Shown here piece by piece: positions 53,411-63,984 of a stretch of 64,000 bases of DNA. The DNA lies in assembly GCA_020718185.1 (NCBI GenBank), contig DYSP01000003.1:33231-97230 (forward strand). The letters are read 5' to 3'. Made by a program: the position numbers and the translations under genes. The notes under the pieces are model-generated. The model made no database searches, was not told where the DNA came from, and saw only the letters and a program-made list of their open reading frames with translations. Origin of the DNA: Candidatus Odyssella sp. GTDB taxonomy: Bacteria; Pseudomonadota; Alphaproteobacteria; Paracaedibacterales; Paracaedibacteraceae. The first letter of the stretch is position 1. The number at the start of each line of letters is the position of its first letter.

Positions 53411-55207
53411 TTGTTAAATGAATTAAAAATTATCATAACGAGCGAACACCAAGCATCTCATTTATACTTAAGAGAAACTCTTTCTAATATTACTATTCCT
53501 TGTGTTGAAACAGGAGAAACTATACAACCAAACATTTGTATTGATTCATTATTTAATATAACAAATGTACAAAATCTTATTTCTCAAAGTGTTTTGGATC
53601 AGGCTAATTATCAATTATGGATTTTTGAAGTGCAACAATTTGATCTGACTCTTTTACAGCAGATCAAAATTATTCAAAGACTCGATAAAAATTTGTTTGT
53701 GCTTATTGTGCCTTCTTCTACCGATTATTGGGCAGAAATGATTAAGTTTTTAGGGATTAATGAACGTATTATTTTTCTTGAAACTCTTTTTAATTCCGAA
53801 GAATTAATAAAGTTAGTACGTAATATTGTTTGCAAGCAATCCGTATCAACATTTCTGAATCACTATCTTTTGCGCCAGCTTGATGTACATCAGTCAAATC
53901 AGACAATTTTTGCTATAAAAAATGGCGATGTTCAACCAACACTTAGTAATACTGATTTTGAAGAAAAGCTAAGCCAAATCCTTTCTAATGGTTATATTGA
54001 ACAATTTAATACGGCTCTTGTTTCAATAACTATTGATAGAATAACATTAATTAGGGGAGAAACAGCTGATTATATTATCGAACATTTAATGGATCATATA
54101 AATGAGCGCCTCCTTCAATACCTTCCAGAAGGATGGATTGCTGGACATTGGATTGATGAAAGCTTTGGGATTATTATTCCAAGAGTAAATAGTCAAAAAA
54201 CATGTGAAAAACAATTACTGGCTTTGTATAGTAAGCTCACCAACATTTATAATGTATATGGAAATGATTTAATTATTTCAATTTCCATTGGAGTTGCTTT
54301 TTCAGATAGCGTGGTTACTTCGGCAGTTGAATTAACAAGTTATGCCAAAAGTGCCGTTACGTGGACAACGCCTCCTCACAAAAAATATATTGCTGTGTAT
54401 GCAGAACATATTGCACAAAAAAAAATCCACCGATTGATGTTAGAGTCTGATCTTAAAAAAGCCCTTGTAGAGGATGAATTAGATGTTTATTTTCAACCAA
54501 TTATTAATGTTAAGCAAAACCGCGTTTCTGGTGTTGAAGTATTAGTTCGTTGGCATCATCCGACGCTGGGATTATTATTCCCCTTGGCATTTTTAGGGAT
54601 TGCTGAAGAAGCAAACTTGCTGCCAACATTAAATGAGTTTGTCATTAATAAAGCACTGTCATTAATCAAACCATGGATGCAATATAATATTAAAGTAGCT
54701 TTTAACATTCCCGTAGAACATTTGTTAGAAGAGCATTTTGTGGAAAAAATGAATGGTTTATGTCAAAAGCATGGTATTAACCCTAGTGTGATTGAGCTTG
54801 AAATTACAGAAGAACAAGCTCTTGATCAAAGTTTTGAAGTAACTAGTGTGATTCATAAAATTAAACAATACGGATATCGGGTTGTTCTGGACGATTTTGG
54901 GGTTGCTTATTCATCATTGCAATGTTTAGGACATTTTCCTGTTGATAAAATTAAAATTGATCGATCATTTATATGTGGCACTTCTCCCAAGCAAGGAAAC
55001 ATTGTTCAAGCCATTTTACAACTATGCCAACAACTGAATATTATTTCATTATGTGAAGGAGTAGAAGATTATCGCCAGTTTGTTTTTTTGGAAAATACCA
55101 CGTGTGACGAAATACAAGGATTTCTTTTTTCCCCTGCACTTTCCCATGATTTAGTTGAATCCTATATTAAGAACTTTTCCCTTCAACAAATTGAGACTAT
55201 CGTCTAA
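53411..55207 (+). CDS. EAL-domain c-di-GMP phosphodiesterase with degenerate GGDEF and receiver-like domain
   Basis: About 598 residues. The N-terminal 150 resemble a receiver fold without the phospho-Asp. A GGDEF-like domain follows with WIDES in place of GGDEF, so no cyclase activity. The C-terminal EAL domain has GVEVLVRW, FNIP, ELEITEEQ, VVLDDFG, DKIKIDRSF, CEGVED and QGFLFSP, so all metal and catalytic residues appear present. TTG at 53411 has AAGGA 8 bases upstream; an ATG at 53359 (MKFKKI, GGGA upstream) would join this frame if one base were removed, so the N-terminus is uncertain. Confidence 0.9.
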   Translation: MLNELKIIITSEHQASHLYLRETLSNITIPCVETGETIQPNICIDSLFNITNVQNLISQSVLDQANYQLWIFEVQQFDLTLLQQIKIIQRLDKNLFVLIVPSSTDYWAEMIKFLGINERIIFLETLFNSEELIKLVRNIVCKQSVSTFLNHYLLRQLDVHQSNQTIFAIKNGDVQPTLSNTDFEEKLSQILSNGYIEQFNTALVSITIDRITLIRGETADYIIEHLMDHINERLLQYLPEGWIAGHWIDESFGIIIPRVNSQKTCEKQLLALYSKLTNIYNVYGNDLIISISIGVAFSDSVVTSAVELTSYAKSAVTWTTPPHKKYIAVYAEHIAQKKIHRLMLESDLKKALVEDELDVYFQPIINVKQNRVSGVEVLVRWHHPTLGLLFPLAFLGIAEEANLLPTLNEFVINKALSLIKPWMQYNIKVAFNIPVEHLLEEHFVEKMNGLCQKHGINPSVIELEITEEQALDQSFEVTSVIHKIKQYGYRVVLDDFGVAYSSLQCLGHFPVDKIKIDRSFICGTSPKQGNIVQAILQLCQQLNIISLCEGVEDYRQFVFLENTTCDEIQGFLFSPALSHDLVESYIKNFSLQQIETIV

Positions 55208-55222
55208 TGGTTATTCTCATTT

Positions 55223-56287
55223 TTAGTTTTTTTGTTCCATTTCGATAAGACGTGAGACTGTGCGTTGAAACGGTAGAGGATTTTTTTTGTTGAATGTAAA
55301 TAAATTTTCAAGGGGCGTATTTAACTGTAAATAAAGTGTAACTTGGTTATCGTAAAGACAGTCAATAAGGGTGATAAAACGTCGAGATGCATTTTGATTT
55401 TCTTGATTAAACTGAGGAACATTAATCAAAAAAACACAACTAAAGTTTTTAGCGATAACTTGGTAGTCTGCTGCCCCATATGCTTTTTGACCAAATTCAT
55501 TAAAATCTAGCCAAAGAGTCGTTTTTGTGGCATTTGTCAATTTCAAGGTGCGTTGATTAACGGTAAATTGAACAGGATGATAGCCTTCAATTGTGACAGT
55601 ATCCATAAATAATTGCTTTAATTCATTCAGTGTTAAATAACCTGACGAAAGGGGATTATGTATGGTCCGAAAATCAATTTCGTGATCATTGTTTAATTTG
55701 AAAATCTGAAATATAGATTGAATATAAATGACAAAAGGATGAAATCTATCGTAATGTAGTCCCCCTAGATAAAGTTGATTTGGCGCTGTATTTGATGTAA
55801 GAAAGATAATCATTCCAGCCTCGGCCAAACTTTTAAACAATCGACCTAAAATCATCGCGTCGGCAATTTCAGTGACTTCAAGTTCGTCTAAAAACAGATA
55901 ATCATACTGAGATTTTAGATGTCGAATGGTTTGATCAATAGGTTGTTCTTTTTTTGTGCTTTTACTAAAATCAGCATTTAGGTTGTGGATTTTTTGCATG
56001 AACTCGGTGAAATGCCAACGAATTTTTCGGGTAGAGGGTAAAGTACTCGCCACAATATCCATTAATACAGTTTTGCCACGCCCAACAGGCCCATAAAGAT
56101 AAATACCAGTGGGGGGTTTTGGGGATGCCCATATCCATGACCATCGATTTTTTTGGAATAGATGGGGTTGATAGACTTGCGCGATTTTCTCAAGAACTTG
56201 TTGTTGGGATTTATTTTCCTGCCAACCCAGAAGATTGGCTTGATGATGATACTGTTTTAAAAAAAGAAAAGAACAATCTTGTGTCAT
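55223..56287 (-). CDS. zapE: cell division protein ZapE, AFG1-like ATPase
   Basis: 354 residues. Walker A GPVGRGKTVLMD, Walker B LFLDELEVTEIADAMILGRLF, and LTSNTAPNQLY as sensor I; the RFHPF and FNEF... stretches are typical of the AFG1/ZapE family. It helps Z-ring constriction under stress. Convergent with the EAL gene by 15 bases; glmM lies upstream on the same strand. A degenerate copy of the terminal repeat lies between zapE and glmM. Confidence 0.93.
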   Translation of the reverse strand: MTQDCSFLFLKQYHHQANLLGWQENKSQQQVLEKIAQVYQPHLFQKNRWSWIWASPKPPTGIYLYGPVGRGKTVLMDIVASTLPSTRKIRWHFTEFMQKIHNLNADFSKSTKKEQPIDQTIRHLKSQYDYLFLDELEVTEIADAMILGRLFKSLAEAGMIIFLTSNTAPNQLYLGGLHYDRFHPFVIYIQSIFQIFKLNNDHEIDFRTIHNPLSSGYLTLNELKQLFMDTVTIEGYHPVQFTVNQRTLKLTNATKTTLWLDFNEFGQKAYGAADYQVIAKNFSCVFLINVPQFNQENQNASRRFITLIDCLYDNQVTLYLQLNTPLENLFTFNKKNPLPFQRTVSRLIEMEQKN

Positions 56288-56305
56288 AAGGCTAACAGTT
56301 TTCCC

Positions 56306-56324
56306 TTATTATGCAATAATCTCT
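56306..56324. repeat. degenerate copy of the terminal repeat
   Basis: TTATTATGCAATAATCTC at about 56307-56323 differs at four positions from the CTCATTATGCAATGGCCTC repeat of the element at 15846-15989. It sits in the 55-base zapE-glmM gap. Weak on its own; kept because of the three better copies. Confidence 0.35.
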
Positions 56325-56342
56325 TGTTATATAGAGGCTATA

Positions 56343-57707
56343 CTAAAGAGGATGATTTTGAGAAAATTCAAGAATGTTTTTTTCCAAATCATCAATAACT
56401 TGCGTGAGTTTTGTCATATCATCAGATTCTCCCATTAATCGTAACAATGGTTCTGTACCCGAAAAACGAACTAGCAAACGACCTTGTTGAGATGTCAGTT
56501 GTCGTTGAGCATTTTCAATGGCATCAACGATTTTAGGATGATTAATGACTTTTCTATCGCTGAGACGTACGTTGCGAAGTAACTGCGGAACGGATTCAAA
56601 TGTATGCGCAAGTTTACTAAATGGTTTTTTCTGTTCACAAAAGATTCTTAAGATTTGTAAGGCCGAAAGTAAACCATCACCCGTTGAACTATAATCAGAT
56701 AAGATAAGATGACCAGACTGTTCTCCACCTAATGTATAACCGTGTTCTTGCATTTCCTTAATGACATAGCGGTCTCCCACATCTGTACGGATCAGCTTAA
56801 TCTTTTTTTGATTTAAGAATCGCTCAAATCCTAGATTAGACATTTGTGTAGCAACAACTGTATTATGTTTTAAAAGGCCTTTTTGGTGCATTGATTGTGC
56901 TAAAATGGCCATCAATTGATCGCCAGAGGCAACATTGCCTTTTTCATCCACCATAATTAAACGGTCAGCATCGCCATCAAGAGAGATTCCAAGATCTGCT
57001 CCATGTTGCAAAACCGTCTCAGTCAGTAATTTTGGGGATGTTGCACCACAACCTGCATTAATATTCATGCCATCAGGTGTTACGCCGATTTGAACAAGGT
57101 CGGCACCTAATTCCCATAAAACAGTAGGAGCCACCTTATAAGCAGCGCCATGAGCACAGTCGATCACAATTTTGATGCCATCTAGTCGCAATTGACGAGG
57201 CAATGTGCTTTTAACGAATTCAATATATCGGCCACTGGCATCACCAAGTCGGCGAACTTTACCCATTTCTTTGGGGGCAGATAAGTTATTTGTTCCTTGT
57301 TCAAGGACGTCTTCAATTTCAAGTTCTTGTGCATCAGTTAATTTATAGCCATCGGGACCAAAAAATTTGACACCATTATCTTCATATAGATTATGAGATG
57401 CTGAAATCATAACACCTAAATCAGCGCGCATCGATCTAGTTAATATCGCCACACCTGGTGTGGGAATAGGTCCCAACAGATCAACATCCATACCCATGGA
57501 TGCAAAACCAGCAGCAAGAGCGTTTTCAATCATATAACAAGAAAGACGTGTATCTTTACCGATTACGACAGTATTGCGATGATGTTGATGCCCAAATTTT
57601 TGAGCCGCTGCCATCGCTATACGCAGCATCATTTCAGGTGTAATTGGGGCTTTATTAGCAAGACCACGAATGCCGTCGGTACCAAAAAACTTACGAGTTT
57701 TTGACAT
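56343..57707 (-). CDS. glmM: phosphoglucosamine mutase GlmM
   Basis: Interconverts glucosamine-6-P and glucosamine-1-P for UDP-GlcNAc. 454 residues: FGTDGIRGLANKAPITPE at the start, the active-site serine in VMISASHNLYEDNGVKFFGPDG, metal loop SLDGDADRLIMVD, GGEQSGHLILSDYSSTGDG and the phosphate loop RFSGTEPLLRLMGE. Follows ftsH by 9 bases; this ftsH-glmM order is common. Confidence 0.97.
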   Translation of the reverse strand: MSKTRKFFGTDGIRGLANKAPITPEMMLRIAMAAAQKFGHQHHRNTVVIGKDTRLSCYMIENALAAGFASMGMDVDLLGPIPTPGVAILTRSMRADLGVMISASHNLYEDNGVKFFGPDGYKLTDAQELEIEDVLEQGTNNLSAPKEMGKVRRLGDASGRYIEFVKSTLPRQLRLDGIKIVIDCAHGAAYKVAPTVLWELGADLVQIGVTPDGMNINAGCGATSPKLLTETVLQHGADLGISLDGDADRLIMVDEKGNVASGDQLMAILAQSMHQKGLLKHNTVVATQMSNLGFERFLNQKKIKLIRTDVGDRYVIKEMQEHGYTLGGEQSGHLILSDYSSTGDGLLSALQILRIFCEQKKPFSKLAHTFESVPQLLRNVRLSDRKVINHPKIVDAIENAQRQLTSQQGRLLVRFSGTEPLLRLMGESDDMTKLTQVIDDLEKNILEFSQNHPL

Positions 57708-57716
57708 ACAAGATAC

Positions 57717-59597
57717 CTATGCTTCGATGGTTGTTTCAGGAATAAAAGACGTGGTCGACCTGGTGTTTTTCTCAACATCAGCGGGTGTTGGTGGTGTCCC
57801 TTCTTCCATCAACAATTTAATTTCATCACCACTTAATGTTTCACATTCTAAAAGAGTGGTGGCCAATAAATGTAATTGATCAAGTTTTTCTGTCAGCATC
57901 TGATATGTTTCTTTGTAACAACCGTCTAAAATGCTTTGCACTTCTTCATCGATCGTTTCAGCAGTACGTTCAGAAATTTGCTTGCGTTGAGTCAATGCTT
58001 GACCAATAAAGACTTCTTGTTGTTGTTCGCCATAGCTTTGAAAACCTAAACGATCACTCATTCCCCATTCAGTAATCATACGACGGGCAATATCTGTTGC
58101 CATTTTTATGTCAGAAGACGCACCGGTTGTTACTTTTCCTGTGCCAAAAATAAGTTCTTCTGCAATTCTTCCACCCATTGCGACTTTTAAATCAGCCAAT
58201 AATTTATTGCGTGACATTGAAATACGGTCGCCTTCTGGAAGGCGCATGACCATACCAAGAGCTCGCCCCCGAGGAATGATCGTTGCTTTATGAATAGGAT
58301 CTGAATCAGGAGAATAAAAGGCAACAATAGCATGACCAGATTCATGATAGGCTGTAAGTCGTTTTTCATCTTCAGTCATTGCCAATGAGCGACGTTCAGC
58401 ACCCATCATTACCTTATCTTTTGATTCCTCAAATTCTTTCCGAGTGACAGCCAATTTACCCCGTCTAGCAGCCATCAACGCAGCTTCGTTAACTAGGTTG
58501 GCAAGATCTGCCCCTGAAAAACCAGGCGTGCCGCGTGCAATAACGCGTGCATCAACATCTGCAGCTAGGGGAACACGACGCATGTGAACAGCTAAAATCT
58601 TCTCCCGACCATTAATGTCTGGATTCGGAACAACAACTTGACGGTCAAAACGACCAGGACGTAATAAAGCAGGATCGAGAACATCAGGACGGTTAGTCGC
58701 GGCGACAATAATAACCCCTTCGTTTTCTTCGAATCCATCCATTTCTACAAGTAATTGATTTAATGTTTGTTCGCGTTCATCATTTCCACCACCAAGACCT
58801 GCACCGCGATGACGACCAACAGCATCAATTTCATCAATAAAAACAATACAGGGGGCATTTTTTTTGGCTTGTTCAAACATGTCACGAACACGGCTTGCAC
58901 CGACGCCGACAAACATTTCAACAAAATCAGACCCTGAGATGCTGAAAAAGGGAACGTTTGCTTCACCAGCAATCGCTCGTGCTAATAAGGTTTTACCTGT
59001 ACCTGGAGGACCAACAAGTAAAACACCACGCGGAATTCGGCCGCCTAAACGTTGAAATTTTTGAGGGTCTTTTAAGAAATCAACAATTTCTTCTAATTCA
59101 TGTTTTGCCTCATCAATACCTGCTACATCATCAAAGGTGATTTTACCGCCTTTTTCCCCAAGTAAGCGTGCACGTGATTTTCCAAACCCCATGGCGCGAT
59201 TGCCACCTGATTGCAGTTGGCGTAATGAGAAAATTGAAAAGCCGATGAGTAATAAAATCGGTAACCATGATAAAAACAAATGTAAAAATGAAGGTAATTC
59301 TTCTTCTTGGGCCGCTGCTTTAATTTTTACACCTTTGTCAATCAGGCGTGTGACTAGATTAGGATCAAATGGTGTATATGTTACAAATGACTGTCCGTCA
59401 TTCAGAATTCCTGAAATAGTATTGCCTCTGATGAGGATTTCTTTAACTTTTTGGTTATCAACATCTTTAATAAAATCAGAAAATATAATCGATGTTCCAG
59501 GTGCTTTTACTGAGGCGCCAGGTAACATTTGAAAAACGCCAAACATGACGATGGCGATCAAACCCCAGATAAGAAAATTACGATTCGAATTGTTCAC
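57717..59597 (-). CDS. ftsH: ATP-dependent zinc metalloprotease FtsH
   Basis: Membrane AAA+ protease for quality control and for turnover of regulators such as RpoH and LpxC. 626 residues: two membrane helices (about 8-24 and 105-123) around a periplasmic domain, Walker [18 protein letters not shown], Walker [17 protein letters not shown], second region of homology [12 protein letters not shown], zinc site [10 protein letters not shown]. Start is GTG with GGAGAAG 8 bases upstream. The 148-base leader toward tilS holds a copy of the terminal repeat. Confidence 0.97.
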   Translation of the reverse strand: MNNSNRNFLIWGLIAIVMFGVFQMLPGASVKAPGTSIIFSDFIKDVDNQKVKEILIRGNTISGILNDGQSFVTYTPFDPNLVTRLIDKGVKIKAAAQEEELPSFLHLFLSWLPILLLIGFSIFSLRQLQSGGNRAMGFGKSRARLLGEKGGKITFDDVAGIDEAKHELEEIVDFLKDPQKFQRLGGRIPRGVLLVGPPGTGKTLLARAIAGEANVPFFSISGSDFVEMFVGVGASRVRDMFEQAKKNAPCIVFIDEIDAVGRHRGAGLGGGNDEREQTLNQLLVEMDGFEENEGVIIVAATNRPDVLDPALLRPGRFDRQVVVPNPDINGREKILAVHMRRVPLAADVDARVIARGTPGFSGADLANLVNEAALMAARRGKLAVTRKEFEESKDKVMMGAERRSLAMTEDEKRLTAYHESGHAIVAFYSPDSDPIHKATIIPRGRALGMVMRLPEGDRISMSRNKLLADLKVAMGGRIAEELIFGTGKVTTGASSDIKMATDIARRMITEWGMSDRLGFQSYGEQQQEVFIGQALTQRKQISERTAETIDEEVQSILDGCYKETYQMLTEKLDQLHLLATTLLECETLSGDEIKLLMEEGTPPTPADVEKNTRSTTSFIPETTIEA

Positions 59598-59676
59598 GCG
59601 TGGCTTCTCCGTATACGACGGCGTTATCTTTTACCGTCAACTTAGCATATTTATATTATTGTTGGAATAAATTTAT

Positions 59677-59695
59677 GAGGCCAATGCATAATGCG
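59677..59695. repeat. solo copy of the terminal repeat (left orientation)
   Basis: GAGGCCAATGCATAATGCG here matches the reverse complement of the 15.97 kb right end with one mismatch in the 17-base core. It lies in the tilS-ftsH gap, inside what should be the ftsH leader. Confidence 0.6.
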
Positions 59696-59745
59696 AACTT
59701 TATATACAATCAATGTAAATGATTCTTCGGCTTTTTATCCTTACG

Positions 59746-61005
59746 TCAGCAAAAAGGTAAAAGCTTGTTTTTTAAAACAAGTCGCCAAGAAATAGAATAT
59801 TCTTTAGAAAAAAGAGAAGAAATTGTGCCATCTGGTTGTTGAAAGAAAGGGAGTGTTTTTAGAATATAGTTTGGAACATCATCTTTTTTTATTTTATAAT
59901 CAATGGGTAATTCGCAGTAAGGAATGACTTTTCCACCCAATAAATAATCGGGAATCTCAATCAAAAAGCGATTATCCCAACAAAATTTGTTTTGTGGAAT
60001 ATCAGTGCTTTTGGAAATAGCACGTTCTTCACGTATAACGTAAATTTGAGATGATTTGATGATGATGAAACATCCACCAAGTGTTGTATTTTTATGATTT
60101 CTGATCTTTTCTATCAGACTGCTTAACTGTTTGCTAGAAAAAGGATAAATGTTTCCACCAATGGCTTGCAAACAATGAGATAAAGTTAGTGTTTGTAAAG
60201 GAATAGATAGAGACAAAAAAGAATCTTTTTGAAGGATGAGAAATCCTAAAGGATTAAGAGTTATAGATCTTAAGAAAAATTTTGTAACTGCTTCATGAGC
60301 AATTTCTGCAAAATCATGGCACTTTAATCCTACCTGACTTAGGGGAAGGGGGGTCGTTGTTAAGTTTGTTAGTTGAGGCAAAAGGGTACGTAATTTGACT
60401 CGTTCAAAAGATGTATTAAGGTTGCTAGGGTCACAAATATAGGATTGCTGTTGCTCATTTAAAAAAGTAATAAGTTGCTGCTTTGAAAAAGAAAGCAGAG
60501 GACGTAAAAGACGACCGAAAGAACGATAAGTGCACGCCTGCATTCCCTGTAACCCTATCGGGCCAGAGGCATGTAAAAGACGTTGAAGAATTGTCTCTTC
60601 TTGATCTTCTTGATGATGAGCGAAAAAAAGATGCAAAATATGATGAGTTTCACACCATTTCTCGAGGTGTTGATGTCGTGCCATTCGTGCTTTGTTTTGA
60701 ACATCTGCTGTTGGTTTTTCATCGTTCCATGAAAGAGTATGATGTTCAATGCCACAACTTGTTAACCATTGATTTACCTGTTTGGCTTCTGCGGTGGAAT
60801 CAGAACGTAAGTGATGATCAACAGTCAAGGCAACTAATTTACCATTTTTTTGAATAATCCATTGATTTAATAACAAACATAAAGCCAAACTATCTGGGCC
60901 ACCAGAGGTGGCAACAGCAATAGTTGGTTGGGCTTCAAATGGAAAAAACTGATCCATTGAATGAAAAAACTGGCGGAGTACTAAATTTGTTGAAGTTAAT
61001 GGCAT
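59746..61005 (-). CDS. tilS: tRNA(Ile)-lysidine synthetase TilS
   Basis: Converts the wobble C of tRNA-Ile(CAU) to lysidine. 419 residues: PP-loop AVATSGGPDSLALCLLL at about residue 30, VDHHLRSDSTAEA, HHQEDQEETILQRLLHASGPIGLQGM, and a C-terminal TilS-C-like domain. In many alphaproteobacteria the order is pal-cpoB-tilS-ftsH; here the tilS upstream neighbour is a divergent, broken TPR gene 44 bases away. Confidence 0.93.
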   Translation of the reverse strand: MPLTSTNLVLRQFFHSMDQFFPFEAQPTIAVATSGGPDSLALCLLLNQWIIQKNGKLVALTVDHHLRSDSTAEAKQVNQWLTSCGIEHHTLSWNDEKPTADVQNKARMARHQHLEKWCETHHILHLFFAHHQEDQEETILQRLLHASGPIGLQGMQACTYRSFGRLLRPLLSFSKQQLITFLNEQQQSYICDPSNLNTSFERVKLRTLLPQLTNLTTTPLPLSQVGLKCHDFAEIAHEAVTKFFLRSITLNPLGFLILQKDSFLSLSIPLQTLTLSHCLQAIGGNIYPFSSKQLSSLIEKIRNHKNTTLGGCFIIIKSSQIYVIREERAISKSTDIPQNKFCWDNRFLIEIPDYLLGGKVIPYCELPIDYKIKKDDVPNYILKTLPFFQQPDGTISSLFSKEYSISWRLVLKNKLLPFC

Positions 61006-61049
61006 CTTAGCAGATAATTTTTAAAGCATAACCCTTAGGTAAATGACTT

Positions 61050-63666
61050 ATGATCTTTTCAAAGATTTTACAATGCTTCATTTTTGTGAATATTCTTTTT
61101 TGTAGTATTTCCTCCAGCGTTGCTGACCCTGAATCTAATTCTAAAACGAATAAATCCATAAAAATAGATAAAAAATCAAAACAATCAGATAAAGCAGGAA
61201 AAGATACATCGTCTTCTGATTCTAAAGCGACTAGCAAAGATAATACTGCAAAAATTAATTTACCAGGGGCAACCAAAGGGTCGATTGAAGAGCAAATTAA
61301 AGAACAACTCAAAACATTAAATATGCCCATGAGTAATCAAAATCAAAAGAAAAGTCCTCTTTTGATAACTCAAATAGCAAAAGTTAACATTAAAAAACAG
61401 CAAAAAAATTTAAGTATTGATATTAAATCTGAAGAAGAAATTTCAGGGGCTGCAAGTTTTGTTCAAGATCAAAATTGGTATGTGGTGTTGAGTGGCGTAA
61501 CTGACATTGAAATTACGTCATATGAACATGATGTATTTCCTCAGCTACATGATGTGAGTATTTTAAAAGCCGGCACAGGGGAGGCCATTTTAAAAATTGC
61601 TCTCAATGTTCGACAAATCCCAAAAATTACCCAAACACCCAAAGGAATGAACTTATATTTTGAAGCAAAGGATCAAACAACAAACTGTGATGATTTAATC
61701 GAATTACCTAGCAATCCTCAAGGCCAATATTGTGTGCGCACACGATTTGCGAATGATGTAGTGGAGTTTGATGATCCGTTAACAAATCGCAGTTTTTGGG
61801 TATTGACGTCAAAAAACCATTTCGCGATATTAGTGAACATCAATATCCTGAGTTTACGCTCTTGTCCTCTCTTATGGGGATTGCCTTTAATAAGGAAAGC
61901 GAGGATTTAGAGATTGATTATTACCGTCGTAAAGCGTGTATTTCTTTGGCGTCAGGATTGTCTGTTTCGTCGCGTCTGATTAATGAAAAAAATGCTAAAG
62001 CACAATCAATTTTTGAAGGATTTGATGTAAAAAGTGCTCCTGATCGTATTCAAGCTCTGCATCGTTTGACGAGTCAAGCAAATAGCGAAATTTTACAAAA
62101 AAACATTGAATTGATATGACAATATTTAGGATTAGGAAAGGTGCCTGAAGCCCATTCTCTTGTTAATTTATTGCATGAAAGCTATCCAGATATTGCACTT
62201 ATGCCAACATTTCGCGCGTTAAATGGTGTAACACAGTTGTTATTAAATCGAGCCGGAAAAGCAGCAGAGCTTTTAGATGCTTTAATTTACGATCCAGAAC
62301 CAAAATTTGGTATTGCCTAGCAAAGGGTATCAACAAATGAGTTTATTGATACAGATAGCCTTCATGATTTAGTGCATTACAGAAAATATTATCAACTTTT
62401 ACCTATTGCCCTTCAAAGTCATTTCCAAACATTAATTTTACAGGCTGCTGTCTTGCATCATGAAATTAATGTCTTACAAGTATATGCAGATGCAAAATTT
62501 TATTCTAATGACATTTTTGTTCAGCAGCTCTTTAAACTAGCAACAGCTATTATCCTATTGGATCAAGGAAAAAAAACAAAAGCCATTCAACAGCTAACAT
62601 CCTTGTCACAGAATTTGATTTCTAAACGAGTAGCAACACTAGCGGCATTTGAGCTTATAAAACTAGAAGAAAAAGATAAAACAATTCAGCCTGCAGACAA
62701 CCTATTCAAGCTGAACCAATTACGATTTAATTGGCGTGGGGATTTATTAGAATATGGAATAGCCAGGCATTATGTGGCGCAACTAACCGACAATAAATTT
62801 TATGCTAAGACATTGCCGATCCTCCGCAGTTTGATTAAATATTTTCCAGATCAAGCAAATCACGATAAATTACCAGAATTAATGCAAAAAAATCTGATGA
62901 TGTTTTTCGATCAAAAACCAGAACCATCCCTTATGGAATCTTTATCTATTTTTCAAGAGTTTGGAGATTTAGCACCTAATAGCGCCGATGGAGATAAAAT
63001 TATTTTAAAAGCTACGGGCGAACTAGTGCACCTTGATTTATATCATGATGCCTTAGATGTTTTAAAAAAATATACTGATAAAATGTTTAAAGACAAAGAT
63101 ATTGACTCTAAACGTAAGGAAATCCTACTGTATAAAATGGCTGTGGTTGAGTTATTAGGAAAAGACGCAAAGGAATGTTTAAAAACGCTGGCGCGAATCG
63201 AAACACCTTCTAAAGAAATAAGTGATGATATTGCTATTTTAAAGGCTGAAGCTTTGAGTCAAACAAATGATTTTGATGTAGCAATTGCTTCTCTTCAGGA
63301 TACAGCCTTACAATCCAAAAAAAAGGCGAACTTTATTTTTCTAAAGAGCGATGGGAAGAAGCAGCCGTTAGTTATCAAAAAGCCTTAGATCTTATCGAGG
63401 ATGATAATAAAAAAATACAAGCAGATTGTGTGGCTAATCTTGCACTTTGCTATGCATTGCAAAATAATAAAGACAAACTGTTATCGCTGAAAGAAACATA
63501 TGGCACGCTGATGGCTGAATCAAAACACAAAAATATATTCCAATTTTTAACCACCGATACGACGTTTAGCGGTGCCCTAACCTCTACTGAATTTGGAAAG
63601 ATTGATAGTTTTGCTGATACGTTAAAGAAAGTTTTTCATGAAAAAGAAAAAACATCTTCTTCATAA
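61050..63666 (+). pseudogene. large exported TPR-type protein, broken by two frameshifts and two stops
   Basis: A signal peptide (ILQCFIFVNILFCSISSSVA), a Lys/Ser/Asp-rich linker and a beta-rich domain (about 110-220) are followed by helical TPR-like repeats to a common end at 63666. Lesions: a frame switch near 61795-61805 in the T5GGG run; TGA at 62117-62119 between ELI and QYLGLGKVPEA; TAG at 62318-62320 between KFGIA and QRVSTNEF; a frame switch near 63320 in an A8 run, after which GELYFSKERWEEAAVSYQKAL restores a clear TPR. Intact it would have about 870 codons. I do not know its function; exported TPR proteins of this shape occur near motility genes in some alphaproteobacteria, but nothing here proves that. 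Confidence 0.75.
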
Positions 63667-63699
63667 GTCATTTTTCAGCATAATTCGTTCAAAAATGAC
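63667..63699. terminator. hairpin after the TPR pseudogene
   Basis: GTCATTTTT at 63667 pairs perfectly with AAAAATGAC at 63691 around a 15-base loop, just after the stop. There is no T-run after the stem on either strand beyond the arms, so terminator function is uncertain. Confidence 0.4.
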
Positions 63700-63822
63700 C
63701 CAAGAAGCAGGTAATCCCACCTAAAAAAGGTGTGTTTAAAATTAGAAAATTCTTAGATTTGAAAGAAGAGGAGATTTTATAATGAAACAGGAACCGTCAA
63801 GTTAATAACTAAAGGTCGAAAA

Positions 63823-63984
63823 ATGCCCATAAATGGACTCGCTAGACACAAAGAAGCCCTTGAGCCACCCCAACCAGTAGTGCAGGGGGCTTTAAAAGCT
63901 TCTCTTCTTGCAGAGGCTTTTTTCAAACATCGACCAATTTTTATATATACTGCCCCTAGTTTGTTTGAAAAAAGGTTGAATTAA
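63823..63984 (+). CDS. possible 53-residue ORF, unknown
   Basis: The frame MPINGLARHKEALEPPQPVV... ends ...SLFEKRLN, with AAAGG 9 bases upstream of the ATG. A 7-codon frame (MKQEPSS) with a strong AGAGGAG site lies just before at 63782-63805 and could be a leader. Against coding: two stable hairpins and a T-run lie inside it, and no family is recognised. The same frame stays open upstream to about 63757, so it could also be the tail of a decayed gene. Confidence 0.3.
   Translation: MPINGLARHKEALEPPQPVVQGALKASLLAEAFFKHRPIFIYTAPSLFEKRLN
63853..63923 (+). terminator. tandem hairpins ending in a T-run (terminator or small RNA 3' end)
   Basis: First hairpin: AAGCCCTT at about 63854 pairs with GGGGGCTT at about 63884. 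Second: AAAGCTTCT at 63895-63903 pairs with AGAGGCTTT at 63912-63920 (one G-U pair), followed by TTT for a run of six T. This is a good Rho-independent terminator shape on the plus strand. With no long gene upstream since 63666, it may end a short RNA. The 334 bases from 63667 to the window end hold only this, one other hairpin and two tiny frames. Confidence 0.5.
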
